Shown here one piece after another: positions 9,953 through 19,497 of a stretch of DNA of 64,000 nt. Within the stretch, counting starts at the first letter, position 1. Every line of letters begins with the position of its first letter. This stretch comes from Acidovorax sp. 106 (GTDB lineage Bacteria; Pseudomonadota; Gammaproteobacteria; Burkholderiales; Burkholderiaceae_C). Made by a program: the position numbers and the translations under genes. The stretch lies in assembly GCF_003663825.1 (NCBI RefSeq), contig NZ_RCCC01000001.1, positions 2,116,501 to 2,180,500 of the forward strand. Reading direction: 5' to 3'. A model generated the notes under the pieces. It ran no database searches. It saw only the letters and a program-made list of their open reading frames with translations, and was not told the DNA's origin.

Positions 9953-10054
9953 CGGGCAGCCCTCTGCCTCCCGCTTTTTCCTCCCTGAGCGGGGCCTTCG
10001 ATTGCTACGCGCAGTCAAGGCTTCTCAGCCCGGCCATGTGCCGGGCTTTTTTTT
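9953..10054 (+). ncRNA. Candidate structured small RNA, about 102 nt
   Basis: This is the main content of the 403-base interval between hemB and hemJ (9795-10197). Four helices follow one another almost without gaps: GGCAG-CCCT-CTGCC (9955-9968); CCCGC/GCGGG with a 14-nt loop TTTTTCCTCCCTGA (9970-9993); CCTT-c-GATTGC / GCAGTC-AAGG with loop TACGC (9995-10020, with one G-U pair); and an 8-bp terminator with eight T residues (10027-10054). A 17-bp-spaced promoter precedes it. There is no open reading frame of note. The C/U-rich loop with CCTCCCT could pair with purine-rich ribosome-binding sites, as in several known trans-acting RNAs. The family is not recognised; expression is not proven. Confidence 0.6.
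10027..10054 (+). terminator. Intrinsic terminator of the candidate small RNA
   Basis: AGCCCGGC (10027-10034) pairs perfectly with GCCGGGCT (10040-10047) across a 5-base loop and is followed by an unbroken T tract to 10054. No protein-coding gene on this strand ends upstream within the window, so the terminator must serve a non-coding transcript. It lies 143 bases before hemJ. Confidence 0.9.
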
Positions 10055-10197
10055 GCCCGCTGCGGTTGGCGGGTTAGTGTGGTTTCGGGGCGGGCCACTC
10101 TTCAGCGCACAGGCATCGTGTCCGCTGTGGGTGGCCTTTCAGGGGCTTTACCTCTGCTTTGGCGCAGGACGCTCGGTGTCGCGCTTAAACTGCGCCC

Positions 10198-10626
10198 ATG
10201 CTCTGGGTAAAAGCCTTTCACATCGTGTTCGTGGCCAGCTGGTTTGCGGGCTTGTTCTATCTGCCGCGCATTTTTGTCAATTTGGCAATGGTGGCGCCCG
10301 GCTCGGCCGCCGAGCGTGATCGCCTCTTGTTGATGGCGCGCAAGCTTTTGCGCTTTACCACCCTGCTGGCGGTGCCCGCGTTGGCCCTGGGGCTGTGGCT
10401 GTGGCTGGGCTACGGCATCGGGCGGGGCCCCGGCAATGGCTGGATGCACGCCAAGTTGACGGTGGTGGCCTTGGTGATCGGCTACCACCACAGCTGCGCT
10501 GTGTTGCTGCGCAAGCTGGCCGATGGCAGCAGCCGCCGCAGCCATGTGTGGTTTCGCTGGTTCAACGAGGCGCCGGTGCTGCTGCTGCTGATCGCCGTGG
10601 TGCTGGTGGTGGTCAAGCCTTTCTGA
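10198..10626 (+). CDS. hemJ: Protoporphyrinogen oxidase HemJ-like membrane protein
   Basis: A 142-residue protein with four predicted membrane helices. The N-terminus LWVKAFHIVFVASWFAGLFYLPR carries the conserved histidine (KAFHI) and the WFAG-FYLPR block typical of HemJ, the oxygen-independent protoporphyrinogen IX oxidase of many proteobacteria; the later segment HAKLTVVALVIGYHH fits the conserved lysine/leucine region. Length matches the family (about 140 residues). Automated pipelines may label it CopD-like. Position beside hemB supports a haem role. The start ATG at 10198 follows directly on a short unannotated leader; no strong ribosome-binding site is obvious. Confidence 0.8.
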   Translation: MLWVKAFHIVFVASWFAGLFYLPRIFVNLAMVAPGSAAERDRLLLMARKLLRFTTLLAVPALALGLWLWLGYGIGRGPGNGWMHAKLTVVALVIGYHHSCAVLLRKLADGSSRRSHVWFRWFNEAPVLLLLIAVVLVVVKPF

Positions 10627-10644
10627 CGGGACGGGGCCGCCCAC

Positions 10645-11742
10645 GTGCACAAGACCTCTGCCTGGCCTTTGGCGACCAGTTATGTCGCCTTGATCGTTTT
10701 TGCCAGCCTGTTTCCCTTCACCGGCTGGCGTGCCCAGGGGCTGGAGCCTTGGGTGTTCCTCATGGCGCCCTTGCCGCCGCCGTACTGGACGGGGTTTGAC
10801 GTCACCTCCAACCTGATCGGTTACGCCCCGCTGGGCTTTTTGCTGGCACTGGCGCTGTTGCGCACCGGCTGGGCGTGGGGCGCGGTGTGGCTGGCCTTTG
10901 CTGCGGGCACCCTGCTGTCGTTGTCGATGGAGTTTTTGCAGATTTACCTACCTCGGCGCGTTCCCTCCAACCTGGATTTGGTGCTCAACGCGGTGGGGTC
11001 GTTGGTCGGTGCCTTGGTGGCGGCGGTGCTGGAGCGCCTGGGCGCCATTGACCGCTGGAGCCACTTCCGGGACCGCTGGTTTGTGCCCGATGCGCGCGGC
11101 GCGCTGGTGTTGCTGGCCCTGTGGCCTGCGGCGCTGCTTTTCCCGGCGGGCGTGCCTTTTGGCCTGGGTCAGGTGCTGGAGCGGCTGGAGGCTGCCGTGG
11201 AATTGGCGCTGGAGGACACCCCTTTCCTCGAATGGCTGCCCGCCCGCGAAGCCGTGCTGGAACCCCTGTCGCCCGGCGGCGAGGTGCTGTGCGTGATGCT
11301 GGGCCTGCTGGTGCCTTGCCTGCTGGGGTACTGCGTCATCCGCCATGTGGGGCGCCGGGCTGTGTTTGCCTTTGCCGCCCTGGCCGTTGGGGTGGTGGCG
11401 ACGGCGCTGTCGGCCGCGCTGAGCTGGGGGCCGGTGCATGCCTGGGGCTGGCTGGACGAGCCAGTGCGCGTGGGTGTGTGGGCGGCTGCCGGGGTGGCCG
11501 TGTTGTTGCTGATGCTGCCGCGCCGCGCCGGTGCTGCCGTGCTACTGGTGGCGCTGGTATGGCACCTGGGGGTGCTCAACCAGGCGCCGACCAGCGTGTA
11601 TTTTGCGCAAACTCTGCAGCAGTGGGAGCAGGGACGCTTCATCCGCTTTTATGGCCTGGGGCAATGGCTGGGCTGGCTCTGGCCTTACGTCACGCTGCTG
11701 TATGTGCTGGTGCGCGTCTCGCGCCGTGACACCCAAACCTAA
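10645..11742 (+). CDS. VanZ family membrane protein
   Basis: A 365-residue inner-membrane protein with many hydrophobic helices. The N-terminal third matches the VanZ-like family: FASLFPFTGWR, then NLIGYAPLGFLLALAL, then SMEFLQIYLPRRVPSNLDLVLNAVGS written in sections here, including the conserved EFLQ and SNLDLVLN motifs. The last 200 residues add further membrane helices without a recognisable domain. VanZ itself gives low-level teicoplanin resistance in enterococci, but proteobacterial members are of unknown function. The start is a GTG at 10645, 18 bases after hemJ ends, so the two are probably cotranscribed. Confidence 0.75.
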   Translation: MHKTSAWPLATSYVALIVFASLFPFTGWRAQGLEPWVFLMAPLPPPYWTGFDVTSNLIGYAPLGFLLALALLRTGWAWGAVWLAFAAGTLLSLSMEFLQIYLPRRVPSNLDLVLNAVGSLVGALVAAVLERLGAIDRWSHFRDRWFVPDARGALVLLALWPAALLFPAGVPFGLGQVLERLEAAVELALEDTPFLEWLPAREAVLEPLSPGGEVLCVMLGLLVPCLLGYCVIRHVGRRAVFAFAALAVGVVATALSAALSWGPVHAWGWLDEPVRVGVWAAAGVAVLLLMLPRRAGAAVLLVALVWHLGVLNQAPTSVYFAQTLQQWEQGRFIRFYGLGQWLGWLWPYVTLLYVLVRVSRRDTQT

Positions 11743-11751
11743 AATACCGCC

Positions 11752-12126
11752 ATGAGCGAACCCACCCCCACTTCCACACCCATCCCCACCTCGACCGCGC
11801 CTGGTTACTACCAGCGCCACATCTTCTTTTGCCTGAACGAGCGCACCAATGGCGAAGACAGCTGCGCGCACCACAACGCCCAGGCGGGGTTTGACCGCTG
11901 CAAGGCCCAGGTCAAGGCTGCAGGCCTGGCGGGCGCGGGCAAGGTGCGGGTGAACAAGGCGGGTTGCCTGGACCGCTGCGCCGCAGGCCCCGTGGCCGTG
12001 GTCTACCCCGAGGGCACTTGGTACACCTTTGTGGATACCAGCGACATCGATGAGATCGTGGAATCGCACCTCAAAAACGGGCAGGTGGTCGAGCGCTTGC
12101 TGGTGCCGCCCGAGCTGGGGCGTTGA
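11752..12126 (+). CDS. Thioredoxin-like [2Fe-2S] ferredoxin
   Basis: A 124-residue small iron-sulfur protein. Four cysteines in the pattern FFCLNER, DSCAHH, GCLDRCAAGP match the thioredoxin-like 2Fe-2S ferredoxin family (NuoE/Shethna-type fold), expected to carry single electrons in the cytosol. The first 18 residues are a Thr/Pro-rich, low-complexity leader that is not part of the fold. The partner enzyme is unknown. The gene starts 9 bases after the VanZ-like gene and ends just before a family-1 repeat, so it is probably the last gene of the hemJ transcript or is followed by the next hydrolase. Confidence 0.82.
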   Translation: MSEPTPTSTPIPTSTAPGYYQRHIFFCLNERTNGEDSCAHHNAQAGFDRCKAQVKAAGLAGAGKVRVNKAGCLDRCAAGPVAVVYPEGTWYTFVDTSDIDEIVESHLKNGQVVERLLVPPELGR

Positions 12127-12153
12127 TCCCTGGTCTTTGCATGAAATTGCTGC

Positions 12154-12198
12154 CTAGCGCTTATTGAATAAGCGCTAGAAGCTATCAAATAAATAGCA
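12154..12198 (+). repeat. Double-hairpin repeat, family 1, just 5' of a start codon
   Basis: The best-formed copy: TAGCGCTTATT-G-AATAAGCGCTA pairs perfectly, followed by GCTAT-CAAATAA-ATAGC. It ends 4 bases before the GTG start of the next gene, so its second hairpin occupies the place where a ribosome-binding site would be. Confidence 0.9.
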
Positions 12199-12202
12199 TA
12201 AA

Positions 12203-12856
12203 GTGAACTCTCAAACCGAACGCCTGCTGCTGCAAGGCGCTGCGGGTGCCATCGAGGTGGCCCGCGACGCTGCCAGCCTGCCCGACGGCGCAGCCCCGCG
12301 CGGCGTGGCCGTCATCGCCCACCCCCATCCGCTGTTTGGCGGCACCATGGACAACAAGGTGGTGCAGACCTTGGCCCGAGCCTTCGTCCAGTGCGGCTGG
12401 ACGGCGGTGCGCTTCAACTTTCGCGGCGTGGGCGCCACCGAGGGGGCGCACGACGAAGGGCGCGGCGAGTTGCAAGACCTGCTGTCGGTGATCGAGCAAG
12501 TGGCGCCCGCAGGCGAGGGCGCGCAGCCCCTGGCGCTGGCGGGCTTCTCGTTTGGTGCGTTTGTCACCAGCCATGCCCTGGCTACGCTGTGGCCGCAGCG
12601 CACCATCGACCGTGCCGTGCTGGTGGGCACAGCGGCCAGCCGCTTCACGGTGGCGCCCGTGCCGCCCGACGCCCACCTGCGAACGCTGGTGGTGCACGGC
12701 GAGCACGACGACACCGTAGCCCTGTCGGCCGTGATGGACTGGGCCCGCCCGCAAATACTGCCCATCACCGTGGTGCCTGGAGGTGGGCATTTCTTTCACG
12801 GACAATTGCCGCTGCTCAAAAACCTGGTGGTTCGGCACCTGCAGTCGGCGGTGTAA
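12203..12856 (+). CDS. Alpha/beta hydrolase (COG2945-type)
   Basis: A 217-residue cytosolic alpha/beta hydrolase. The motif AHPHPLFGGTMDNKVV near the N-terminus and FRGVG are characteristic of the COG2945 group. The nucleophile elbow is GFSFGAF (serine), the acid lies in GEHDDTV and the histidine in GGGHFFHG, so the triad is complete. The physiological substrate of this group is not established. The best start is the GTG at 12203, which gives the normal family N-terminus; the region where the ribosome-binding site should be is filled by the family-1 repeat, so translation may be weak or unusual. Confidence 0.78.
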   Translation: MNSQTERLLLQGAAGAIEVARDAASLPDGAAPRGVAVIAHPHPLFGGTMDNKVVQTLARAFVQCGWTAVRFNFRGVGATEGAHDEGRGELQDLLSVIEQVAPAGEGAQPLALAGFSFGAFVTSHALATLWPQRTIDRAVLVGTAASRFTVAPVPPDAHLRTLVVHGEHDDTVALSAVMDWARPQILPITVVPGGGHFFHGQLPLLKNLVVRHLQSAV

Positions 12857-12857
12857 C

Positions 12858-12892
12858 AGAGGGTTCGCCTGCACGCCGCAGGTGGAACCTCT
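12858..12892 (+). terminator. Hairpin after the hydrolase gene, without T tract
   Basis: GGTTC-g-CCTGC (12862-12872) pairs with GCAGG-tg-GAACC (12878-12889), and AGAG/CTCT extend the stem with one bulged G. The hairpin starts a few bases after the stop codon. No run of T follows, so it may act as an mRNA-stabilising 3' end or a weak terminator rather than a classic intrinsic one. Confidence 0.4.
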
Positions 12893-13018
12893 CACCCCCA
12901 CGCGACTCAGCCTCCCATCACTCGTCACCTTCTGCCGCGTGCGGCCCGCAGCGCCGCCGCTGGGTTGGTGGTTCTGTCTTTTTTTCCATCGGCCGCTGGC
13001 CGCATCCCTGACCTTCCC

Positions 13019-14191
13019 ATGAAACGAATCTTGCCCGCCCTGCGATCTCTGGCCTTGTTTGCCGCCGTTGCGCCCGCCGCATTTGGCGCCCTGGCGCAGC
13101 AGGCTCCCCAGCCCCCTGAAATTGCCGCGCGCACCTACTTGTTGGTGGACGTGACGGCCAACCAGGTGCTGGCCGCCAAGGACATCGACGCGCCCGTTGA
13201 GCAGGCATCGCTGACCAAGCTGATGACGGGCTACCTGGTGTTTGACGCCCTGCGCGCCAAGAAGATCACGCTCGACCAGAAGCTGCCAGTGAGCGTGCGC
13301 GCCTGGAAGATGCCCGGCTCGCGCATGTTCATCGACCCCAAGATGCAGGTGCCAGTGGAAGACCTCATCAAGGGCATGATCGTGCAGTCAGGCAACGATG
13401 CCACCATGGCCTTGGCCGAAGGTGTGGGTGGCACGGCCGAGAACTTCGTCAAGCTCATGAACGACCAGGCCCAGGCGCTCGGCATGAAGGGCACGAGCTA
13501 CAAGAACCCCGAAGGCCTGACGGAGCCCGGCCACACCACCACGGCGCGCGACCTGAGCGTGCTGGCCATGCGCCTGATGAAGGACTTCCCGGAGTACATG
13601 CATTACTACTCCACCAAGCAGTACAGCTACCCTGGAACGCCTGCATCCAACGGCAGCAACCGCAACACCCTGCTGTTCCGCGACCCGACCGTGGACGGTC
13701 TGAAAACCGGTCACACTGCCGCCGCAGGCTACTGCCTGGTGGCCACCGCCAAGCGCGACTTCCCGAACGTGGGCCAGCGCCGCTTGCTGTCCATCGTGCT
13801 GGGCACCGCCAGCGAAAACGCCCGTGCCAACGAAAGCCAAAAGCTGCTGAACTGGGGCTACACCGCGTTTGACGCCGTCAAGCTCTTTGAGGCAAACGCC
13901 GCCGTGGCCACTCCCGAGGTCTGGAAGGGCAAGGAAAACCTGCTCAAGATCGGCCGCCCAGACGCCATCGTGGTCACCGTGCCCGCAGGCAGTGCGGGCA
14001 AGATCAAGACCGCCGTCTCTCGCCCAGACCCTCTGGTCGCGCCCTTCGCCAAAGGGCAAGCCGTGGGCTCCCTCAAGGTGGTGCTGGGTGAGCAAGCCTT
14101 GGCCGAAGTGCCTCTGGTGGCGCTGGAAGGTGTTGAGCAAGCGGGTATTTTGGGTCGCGCCTGGGACGCCATCCGGCTCTGGATCAAGTGA
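13019..14191 (+). CDS. dacC: D-alanyl-D-alanine carboxypeptidase (PBP5/6-type)
   Basis: A 390-residue penicillin-binding protein that trims the terminal D-alanine from peptidoglycan stem peptides in the periplasm. A signal peptide covers residues 1-27 (ending ALAQ|Q). The active-site serine is S64 in SLTK, with the second motif SGN in VQSGNDA and the third KTG in DGLKTGHT. The C-terminal 100 residues form the beta-rich PBP5_C domain, and the tail WDAIRLWIK is a likely amphipathic membrane anchor. The start ATG at 13019 precedes a basic MKR signal. It stands alone and is followed by the str-operon promoter. Confidence 0.92.
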   Translation: MKRILPALRSLALFAAVAPAAFGALAQQAPQPPEIAARTYLLVDVTANQVLAAKDIDAPVEQASLTKLMTGYLVFDALRAKKITLDQKLPVSVRAWKMPGSRMFIDPKMQVPVEDLIKGMIVQSGNDATMALAEGVGGTAENFVKLMNDQAQALGMKGTSYKNPEGLTEPGHTTTARDLSVLAMRLMKDFPEYMHYYSTKQYSYPGTPASNGSNRNTLLFRDPTVDGLKTGHTAAAGYCLVATAKRDFPNVGQRRLLSIVLGTASENARANESQKLLNWGYTAFDAVKLFEANAAVATPEVWKGKENLLKIGRPDAIVVTVPAGSAGKIKTAVSRPDPLVAPFAKGQAVGSLKVVLGEQALAEVPLVALEGVEQAGILGRAWDAIRLWIK

Positions 14192-14249
14192 TCTTGGGTA
14201 TTTGCCTTGGCGATGCAGTGTGTGAGGTTGCTGTAAATTTAAGCAATGC

Positions 14250-14342
14250 TTGCCTCTCGCGCTGCAGCCTGATACATTAGAAGGCTTTTCGGAATTTCCG
14301 AAGGGATTCACGTTTTCGCTTTCACGAAGCAAATTCACGTTT
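14250..14342 (+). promoter_or_regulatory. rpsL promoter and leader with repeats
   Basis: TTGCCT (14250-14255) and TACATT (14273-14278), 17 bases apart, form a plausible promoter for the str operon. The leader then holds the inverted repeat TTCGGAA-T-TTCCGAA and two direct copies of TTCACGTTT (14307-14315 and 14334-14342). These may take part in feedback control by S7 or S12, which is inference; they resemble no leader that I can name. Confidence 0.5.
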
Positions 14343-14355
14343 AGGGACGTATTTC

Positions 14356-14733
14356 ATGCCAACCATTAATCAACTGGTCCGTCAGGGGCGCGAGGTCGAA
14401 AAGACCAAGTCCAAGAGCCCTGCGATGGAAAACTCTCCACAGCGCCGTGGCGTGTGCACCCGTGTGTACACCACGACGCCTAAGAAGCCTAACTCCGCTC
14501 TGCGTAAGGTCGCCAAGGTGCGCCTGACCAACGGTTTTGAGGTCATCTCCTACATCGGCGGTGAAGGCCACAACCTGCAAGAACACAGCGTTGTGCTGGT
14601 TCGCGGCGGTCGTGTCAAGGACTTGCCTGGTGTGCGTTACCACATCGTGCGCGGTTCGCTCGACTTGCAAGGCGTGAAAGACCGCAAGCAGTCGCGCTCC
14701 AAGTACGGCGCCAAGAAGCCAAAGGCCAAGTAA
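14356..14733 (+). CDS. rpsL: 30S ribosomal protein S12
   Basis: A 125-residue protein of the ribosomal decoding centre. The N-terminus [13 protein letters not shown], the loop [17 protein letters not shown] and [10 protein letters not shown] are all typical. The lysine equivalent to E. coli K42 (KPNSALRK region) and the K87-equivalent (RVKDLPGV) are unchanged, so nothing suggests streptomycin resistance. Length is normal (E. coli 124). First gene of the str operon rpsL-rpsG-fusA-tuf; translation in this operon is classically regulated by S7. Confidence 0.98.
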   Translation: MPTINQLVRQGREVEKTKSKSPAMENSPQRRGVCTRVYTTTPKKPNSALRKVAKVRLTNGFEVISYIGGEGHNLQEHSVVLVRGGRVKDLPGVRYHIVRGSLDLQGVKDRKQSRSKYGAKKPKAK

Positions 14734-14906
14734 GCCCTGGTCCTTCTGGTCTGAAGAATTTTCGGTGCTGTTTTTCCGCGTGGCGCGGAAGGTGCAGCGT
14801 AGTGACCCCAAACGCAGGTGTTCTGCGCGGGTCGAGTAAGTGGGAGTTTCAATGACTCTCGCGGTGTCTGAAAAGACGCCAACTGAAGCAAAGATAGAGG
14901 TGAAAA

Positions 14907-15380
14907 ATGCCACGTCGTCGCGAAGTCCCCAAACGTGAAATCCTGCCGGATCCTAAGTTCGGCAATGTAGAGCTGTCCAAATTCATGAACGTGATCATGG
15001 AAGGCGGCAAAAAAGCGGTTGCAGAGCGCATCATTTACGGTGCCCTGGAGCTGATCGAGAAGAAGCACCCCGATAAGGACCCTCTGGAAGCGTTCACTGT
15101 TGCCATCAACAACGTGAAGCCCATGGTGGAAGTGAAGTCCCGCCGCGTGGGTGGTGCCAACTACCAAGTGCCTGTGGAAGTGCGCCCTGTCCGTCGCCTG
15201 GCCCTGTCCATGCGCTGGATCAAGGAAGCCGCCCGCAAGCGCGGTGAAAAGTCGATGGCCCAACGCCTGGCCAACGAGCTGCTCGAGGCCACCGAAGGCC
15301 GTGGCGGCGCCATGAAGAAGCGTGACGAAGTGCACCGTATGGCCGAAGCCAACAAGGCATTCAGCCACTTCCGCTTCTAA
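14907..15380 (+). CDS. rpsG: 30S ribosomal protein S7
   Basis: A 157-residue protein that nucleates the 3' domain of 16S rRNA and lies near the E site. [19 protein letters not shown] at the start and the conserved [13 protein letters not shown] segment identify it. The rpsL-rpsG gap is unusually long (173 bases); in E. coli the corresponding spacer binds S7 and regulates the operon, so a similar regulatory structure is possible here. The codon use is strongly biased, as in its neighbours. No oddities in length. Confidence 0.98.
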   Translation: MPRRREVPKREILPDPKFGNVELSKFMNVIMEGGKKAVAERIIYGALELIEKKHPDKDPLEAFTVAINNVKPMVEVKSRRVGGANYQVPVEVRPVRRLALSMRWIKEAARKRGEKSMAQRLANELLEATEGRGGAMKKRDEVHRMAEANKAFSHFRF

Positions 15381-15530
15381 ATCGACGAGTCGCTTCGTCG
15401 TCAAGCGCAAGGCTGCCGGCATTTTTGCCTGCAGCCTTGTGGCGATTGAGGCGGTCACAAAATTGACGGGATGCAGCGCCACAATGGCTGCCCTGTCCCC
15501 CGAATAACACGACCCATCCAAGGATCCACC

Positions 15531-17633
15531 ATGGCTCGCAAGACTCCCATCGAGCGCTACCGCAATATCGGTATCTCGGCCCACATTGACGCTGGCAAGA
15601 CCACGACCACCGAACGTATCCTGTTCTACACAGGCGTGAGCCACAAGATTGGTGAAGTGCACGATGGCGCTGCCACCATGGACTGGATGGAGCAGGAACA
15701 AGAGCGCGGCATCACGATCACGTCCGCTGCCACGACCTGCTTCTGGAAGGGCATGGACAACTCTTACGAAGAGCACCGCTTCAACATCATCGACACCCCC
15801 GGCCACGTGGACTTCACGATTGAAGTGGAACGTTCCATGCGCGTGCTGGACGGCGCTTGCATGGTGTACTGCGCCGTGGGTGGCGTGCAGCCCCAGTCGG
15901 AAACCGTCTGGCGCCAGGCCAACAAGTACAAGGTGCCTCGTCTGGCCTTTGTGAACAAGATGGACCGTACCGGTGCCAACTTCTTCAAGGTCTACGAGCA
16001 GATGAAGTTGCGCCTGAAGGCCAACCCCGTGCCCGTCGTGATCCCAATTGGCGCTGAAGATAAGTTCACTGGCGTGGTCGATCTGCTGAAGATGAAGGCT
16101 ATCCTGTGGGACGAAGCGTCGCAGGGTATGAAGTTCACCTACGAAGAAATTCCTGCTGACTTGGTGGAATCCGCCAAGGAATGGCGCGAAAAGATGGTGG
16201 AAGCTGCTGCGGAAGCCTCTGAAGAGCTGATGAACAAGTACCTGGAAGAAGGTGACTTGAGCGAAGCTGAAATCAAGTTGGGTCTGCGCACTCGCACGAT
16301 TGCTACTGAAATTCACCCCATGCTCTGCGGCACTGCCTTCAAGAACAAGGGTGTGCAGCGCATGCTGGATGCCGTGATCGACTATCTGCCAGCGCCGACG
16401 GACATTCCAGACGTGACAGGCACCGACGAAGATGAAAAGCCGGTGACTCGCAAGGCGGACGACAACGAGAAGTTCTCCGCTTTGGCCTTCAAGCTGATGA
16501 CTGACCCATTTGTGGGCCAGTTGACCTTCGTGCGCGTGTATTCGGGTGTGCTCTCCAAGGGTGACACCGTCTACAACTCGATCAAGGGCAAGAAAGAGCG
16601 TATTGGCCGTATCGTGCAAATGCACGCGAACGAACGCCAGGAAGTCGAAGAAATTCGCGCTGGTGACATCGCTGCATGCGTGGGCTTGAAGGACGTGACC
16701 ACAGGTGAGACGCTGAGTGACATCGACTCGCCGCTGATTCTGGAGCGCATGGTGTTCCCTGAGCCCGTGATCACGCAGGCTGTGGAACCCAAGACCAAGG
16801 CTGACCAGGAAAAGATGGGTATCGCTCTGCAGCGTCTGGCTGCTGAGGATCCATCCTTCCGCGTGAAGACCGACGAAGAATCCGGTCAGACCCTGATTGC
16901 CGGGATGGGCGAGCTCCATCTGGAAATCATCGTGGACCGCATGAAGCGTGAATTCGGCGTGGAAGCTAACGTGGGCAAGCCCCAAGTGGCTTACCGCGAA
17001 ACCATTCGCAAGACGGTGGAAGAAGCCGAAGGCAAGTTCGTGCGTCAGTCCGGCGGTAAGGGCCAGTACGGCCACGTCGTGCTCAAGATTGAGCCTAACG
17101 AAGCCGGCAAGGGCAACGAATTCGTGGACGCCATCAAGGGCGGTGTGGTTCCTCGCGAATTCATTCCTGCGGTGGAAAAAGGCTTCAACGAAGCTGTTAC
17201 GCAAGGCGTGTTGGCTGGTTATCCCGTGGTGGACGTCAAGGTCACGCTGCACTTCGGTTCGTACCACGATGTGGACTCGAACGAACTCGCGTTCAAGATG
17301 GCTGCTATCTTCGGTTTCAAGGAAGGTTGCCGCAAGGCCAACCCCGTGATTCTGGAGCCCATGATGGCAGTGGAAGTGGAAACGCCTGAAGACTACGCCG
17401 GTACCGTGATGGGTGACTTGTCTTCCCGCCGTGGCATGGTCCAGGGCATGGACGACATCCCAGGCGGTGGCAAGGCCATTCGCGCTGAAGTGCCGCTGTC
17501 GGAAATGTTCGGCTACTCGACCTCGCTGCGTTCCGCTACGCAAGGTCGCGCTACGTACTCGATGGAGTTCAAGCACTACAGCGAAGCGCCTCGCAATGTG
17601 TCTGAAGCCATCATGGCTTCGCGCGCCAAGTAA
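15531..17633 (+). CDS. fusA: Elongation factor G
   Basis: A 700-residue translocation GTPase. GTP-binding motifs are [10 protein letters not shown] (G1), DTPGHVDF (G3) and NKMDR (G4), followed by the domain II-V architecture and the ending EAIMASRAK. The start at 15531 ([19 protein letters not shown]) has AAGGATCC just upstream and agrees with the family; the frame is open for 20 more codons upstream without support. It is the third gene of the str operon. A strong hairpin separates it from tuf. Confidence 0.98.
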   Translation: MARKTPIERYRNIGISAHIDAGKTTTTERILFYTGVSHKIGEVHDGAATMDWMEQEQERGITITSAATTCFWKGMDNSYEEHRFNIIDTPGHVDFTIEVERSMRVLDGACMVYCAVGGVQPQSETVWRQANKYKVPRLAFVNKMDRTGANFFKVYEQMKLRLKANPVPVVIPIGAEDKFTGVVDLLKMKAILWDEASQGMKFTYEEIPADLVESAKEWREKMVEAAAEASEELMNKYLEEGDLSEAEIKLGLRTRTIATEIHPMLCGTAFKNKGVQRMLDAVIDYLPAPTDIPDVTGTDEDEKPVTRKADDNEKFSALAFKLMTDPFVGQLTFVRVYSGVLSKGDTVYNSIKGKKERIGRIVQMHANERQEVEEIRAGDIAACVGLKDVTTGETLSDIDSPLILERMVFPEPVITQAVEPKTKADQEKMGIALQRLAAEDPSFRVKTDEESGQTLIAGMGELHLEIIVDRMKREFGVEANVGKPQVAYRETIRKTVEEAEGKFVRQSGGKGQYGHVVLKIEPNEAGKGNEFVDAIKGGVVPREFIPAVEKGFNEAVTQGVLAGYPVVDVKVTLHFGSYHDVDSNELAFKMAAIFGFKEGCRKANPVILEPMMAVEVETPEDYAGTVMGDLSSRRGMVQGMDDIPGGGKAIRAEVPLSEMFGYSTSLRSATQGRATYSMEFKHYSEAPRNVSEAIMASRAK

Positions 17634-17641
17634 GTTTCTTG

Positions 17642-17668
17642 GCCCGGGTTTCGGCCCGGGCTTTGTTT
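17642..17668 (+). terminator. Intrinsic terminator/attenuator after fusA
   Basis: GCCCGGG (17642-17648) pairs with CCCGGGC (17655-17661), followed by TTTGTTTT. It lies between fusA and the first tuf gene and could reduce read-through, giving tuf its own level of expression. Confidence 0.75.
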
Positions 17669-17770
17669 TGTCTGCGATCCGGTGCCGTCCTGTTCCCTGT
17701 GCGGGGCGAATCAGCAATCGAATGCAGACGTTAAACCACTACACAGGTATTGCTCTTTGGAGATTGCAAA

Positions 17771-18961
<1,191 letters not shown>

Positions 18962-18984
18962 TTTTTAAGCAAAAGGAACTTGCC

Positions 18985-19296
18985 ATGTCCAAGCAAAAAA
19001 TCCGCATCCGCCTGAAGGCGTTCGATTACAAGTTGATCGACCAGTCTGCCGCTGAGATCGTTGACACAGCCAAGCGCACTGGTGCGATTGTCAAGGGCCC
19101 CGTGCCACTGCCAACCCGCATGAAGCGTTTTGACATCCTGCGGTCGCCGCACGTCAACAAGACCAGCCGTGACCAGCTTGAAATCCGTACGCACCAACGC
19201 CTGATGGACATCGTTGATCCAACAGACAAGACGGTGGACGCGCTGATGAAGCTCGACCTGCCTGCTGGCGTGGACGTCGAAATCAAGCTGCAGTAA
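18985..19296 (+). CDS. rpsJ: 30S ribosomal protein S10
   Basis: A 103-residue ribosomal protein that also acts as NusE in antitermination. [19 protein letters not shown] and the RTHQRLMDI segment are typical. AAAGGAAC upstream serves as ribosome-binding site. In E. coli rpsJ heads the S10 operon and its leader is the target of L4; here it follows tuf closely, and a new promoter lies after it, so control of the following genes is probably different. Confidence 0.98.
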   Translation: MSKQKIRIRLKAFDYKLIDQSAAEIVDTAKRTGAIVKGPVPLPTRMKRFDILRSPHVNKTSRDQLEIRTHQRLMDIVDPTDKTVDALMKLDLPAGVDVEIKLQ

Positions 19297-19336
19297 TCCC
19301 CTGAGGGCGGGCTCGCCAGGGCCTGCCCGATGGTCT

Positions 19337-19376
19337 ATAACGCGGACTTGCTTGAAAAAGCAGTCCGCGTTATACT
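19337..19376 (+). promoter_or_regulatory. Promoter of the rplC-rpsQ cluster embedded in a 16-bp hairpin
   Basis: TTGCTT (19348-19353) and TATACT (19371-19376), 17 bases apart, form a good sigma-70 promoter. The same DNA holds a near-perfect stem: ATAACGCGGAC-t-TGCTT pairs with AAGCA-GTCCGCGTTAT around a GAAA tetraloop (19337-19373). Transcripts reading through from rpsJ would carry the hairpin; transcripts starting here would not. Confidence 0.7.
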
Positions 19377-19497
19377 TTAGGGCTTCGCTTTCTTTGCACA
19401 TGCAGAGGGGTGAGGTTTTATTAACCTTCTTTCACGCGCTGGCGCGCAAACGCTGAGGCCAATTGAAGTCACAGCGGTGAGAGTTTTGGAGAAACAA

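Noticed and set aside
14637..17717. A very long open frame (about 1,000 codons) on the minus strand opposite rpsG and fusA
   Set aside because: It is a by-product of the biased codon use of the highly expressed genes on the other strand; it has no ribosome-binding site and no recognisable domain, and is rich in His/Leu/Val as expected for such shadows.
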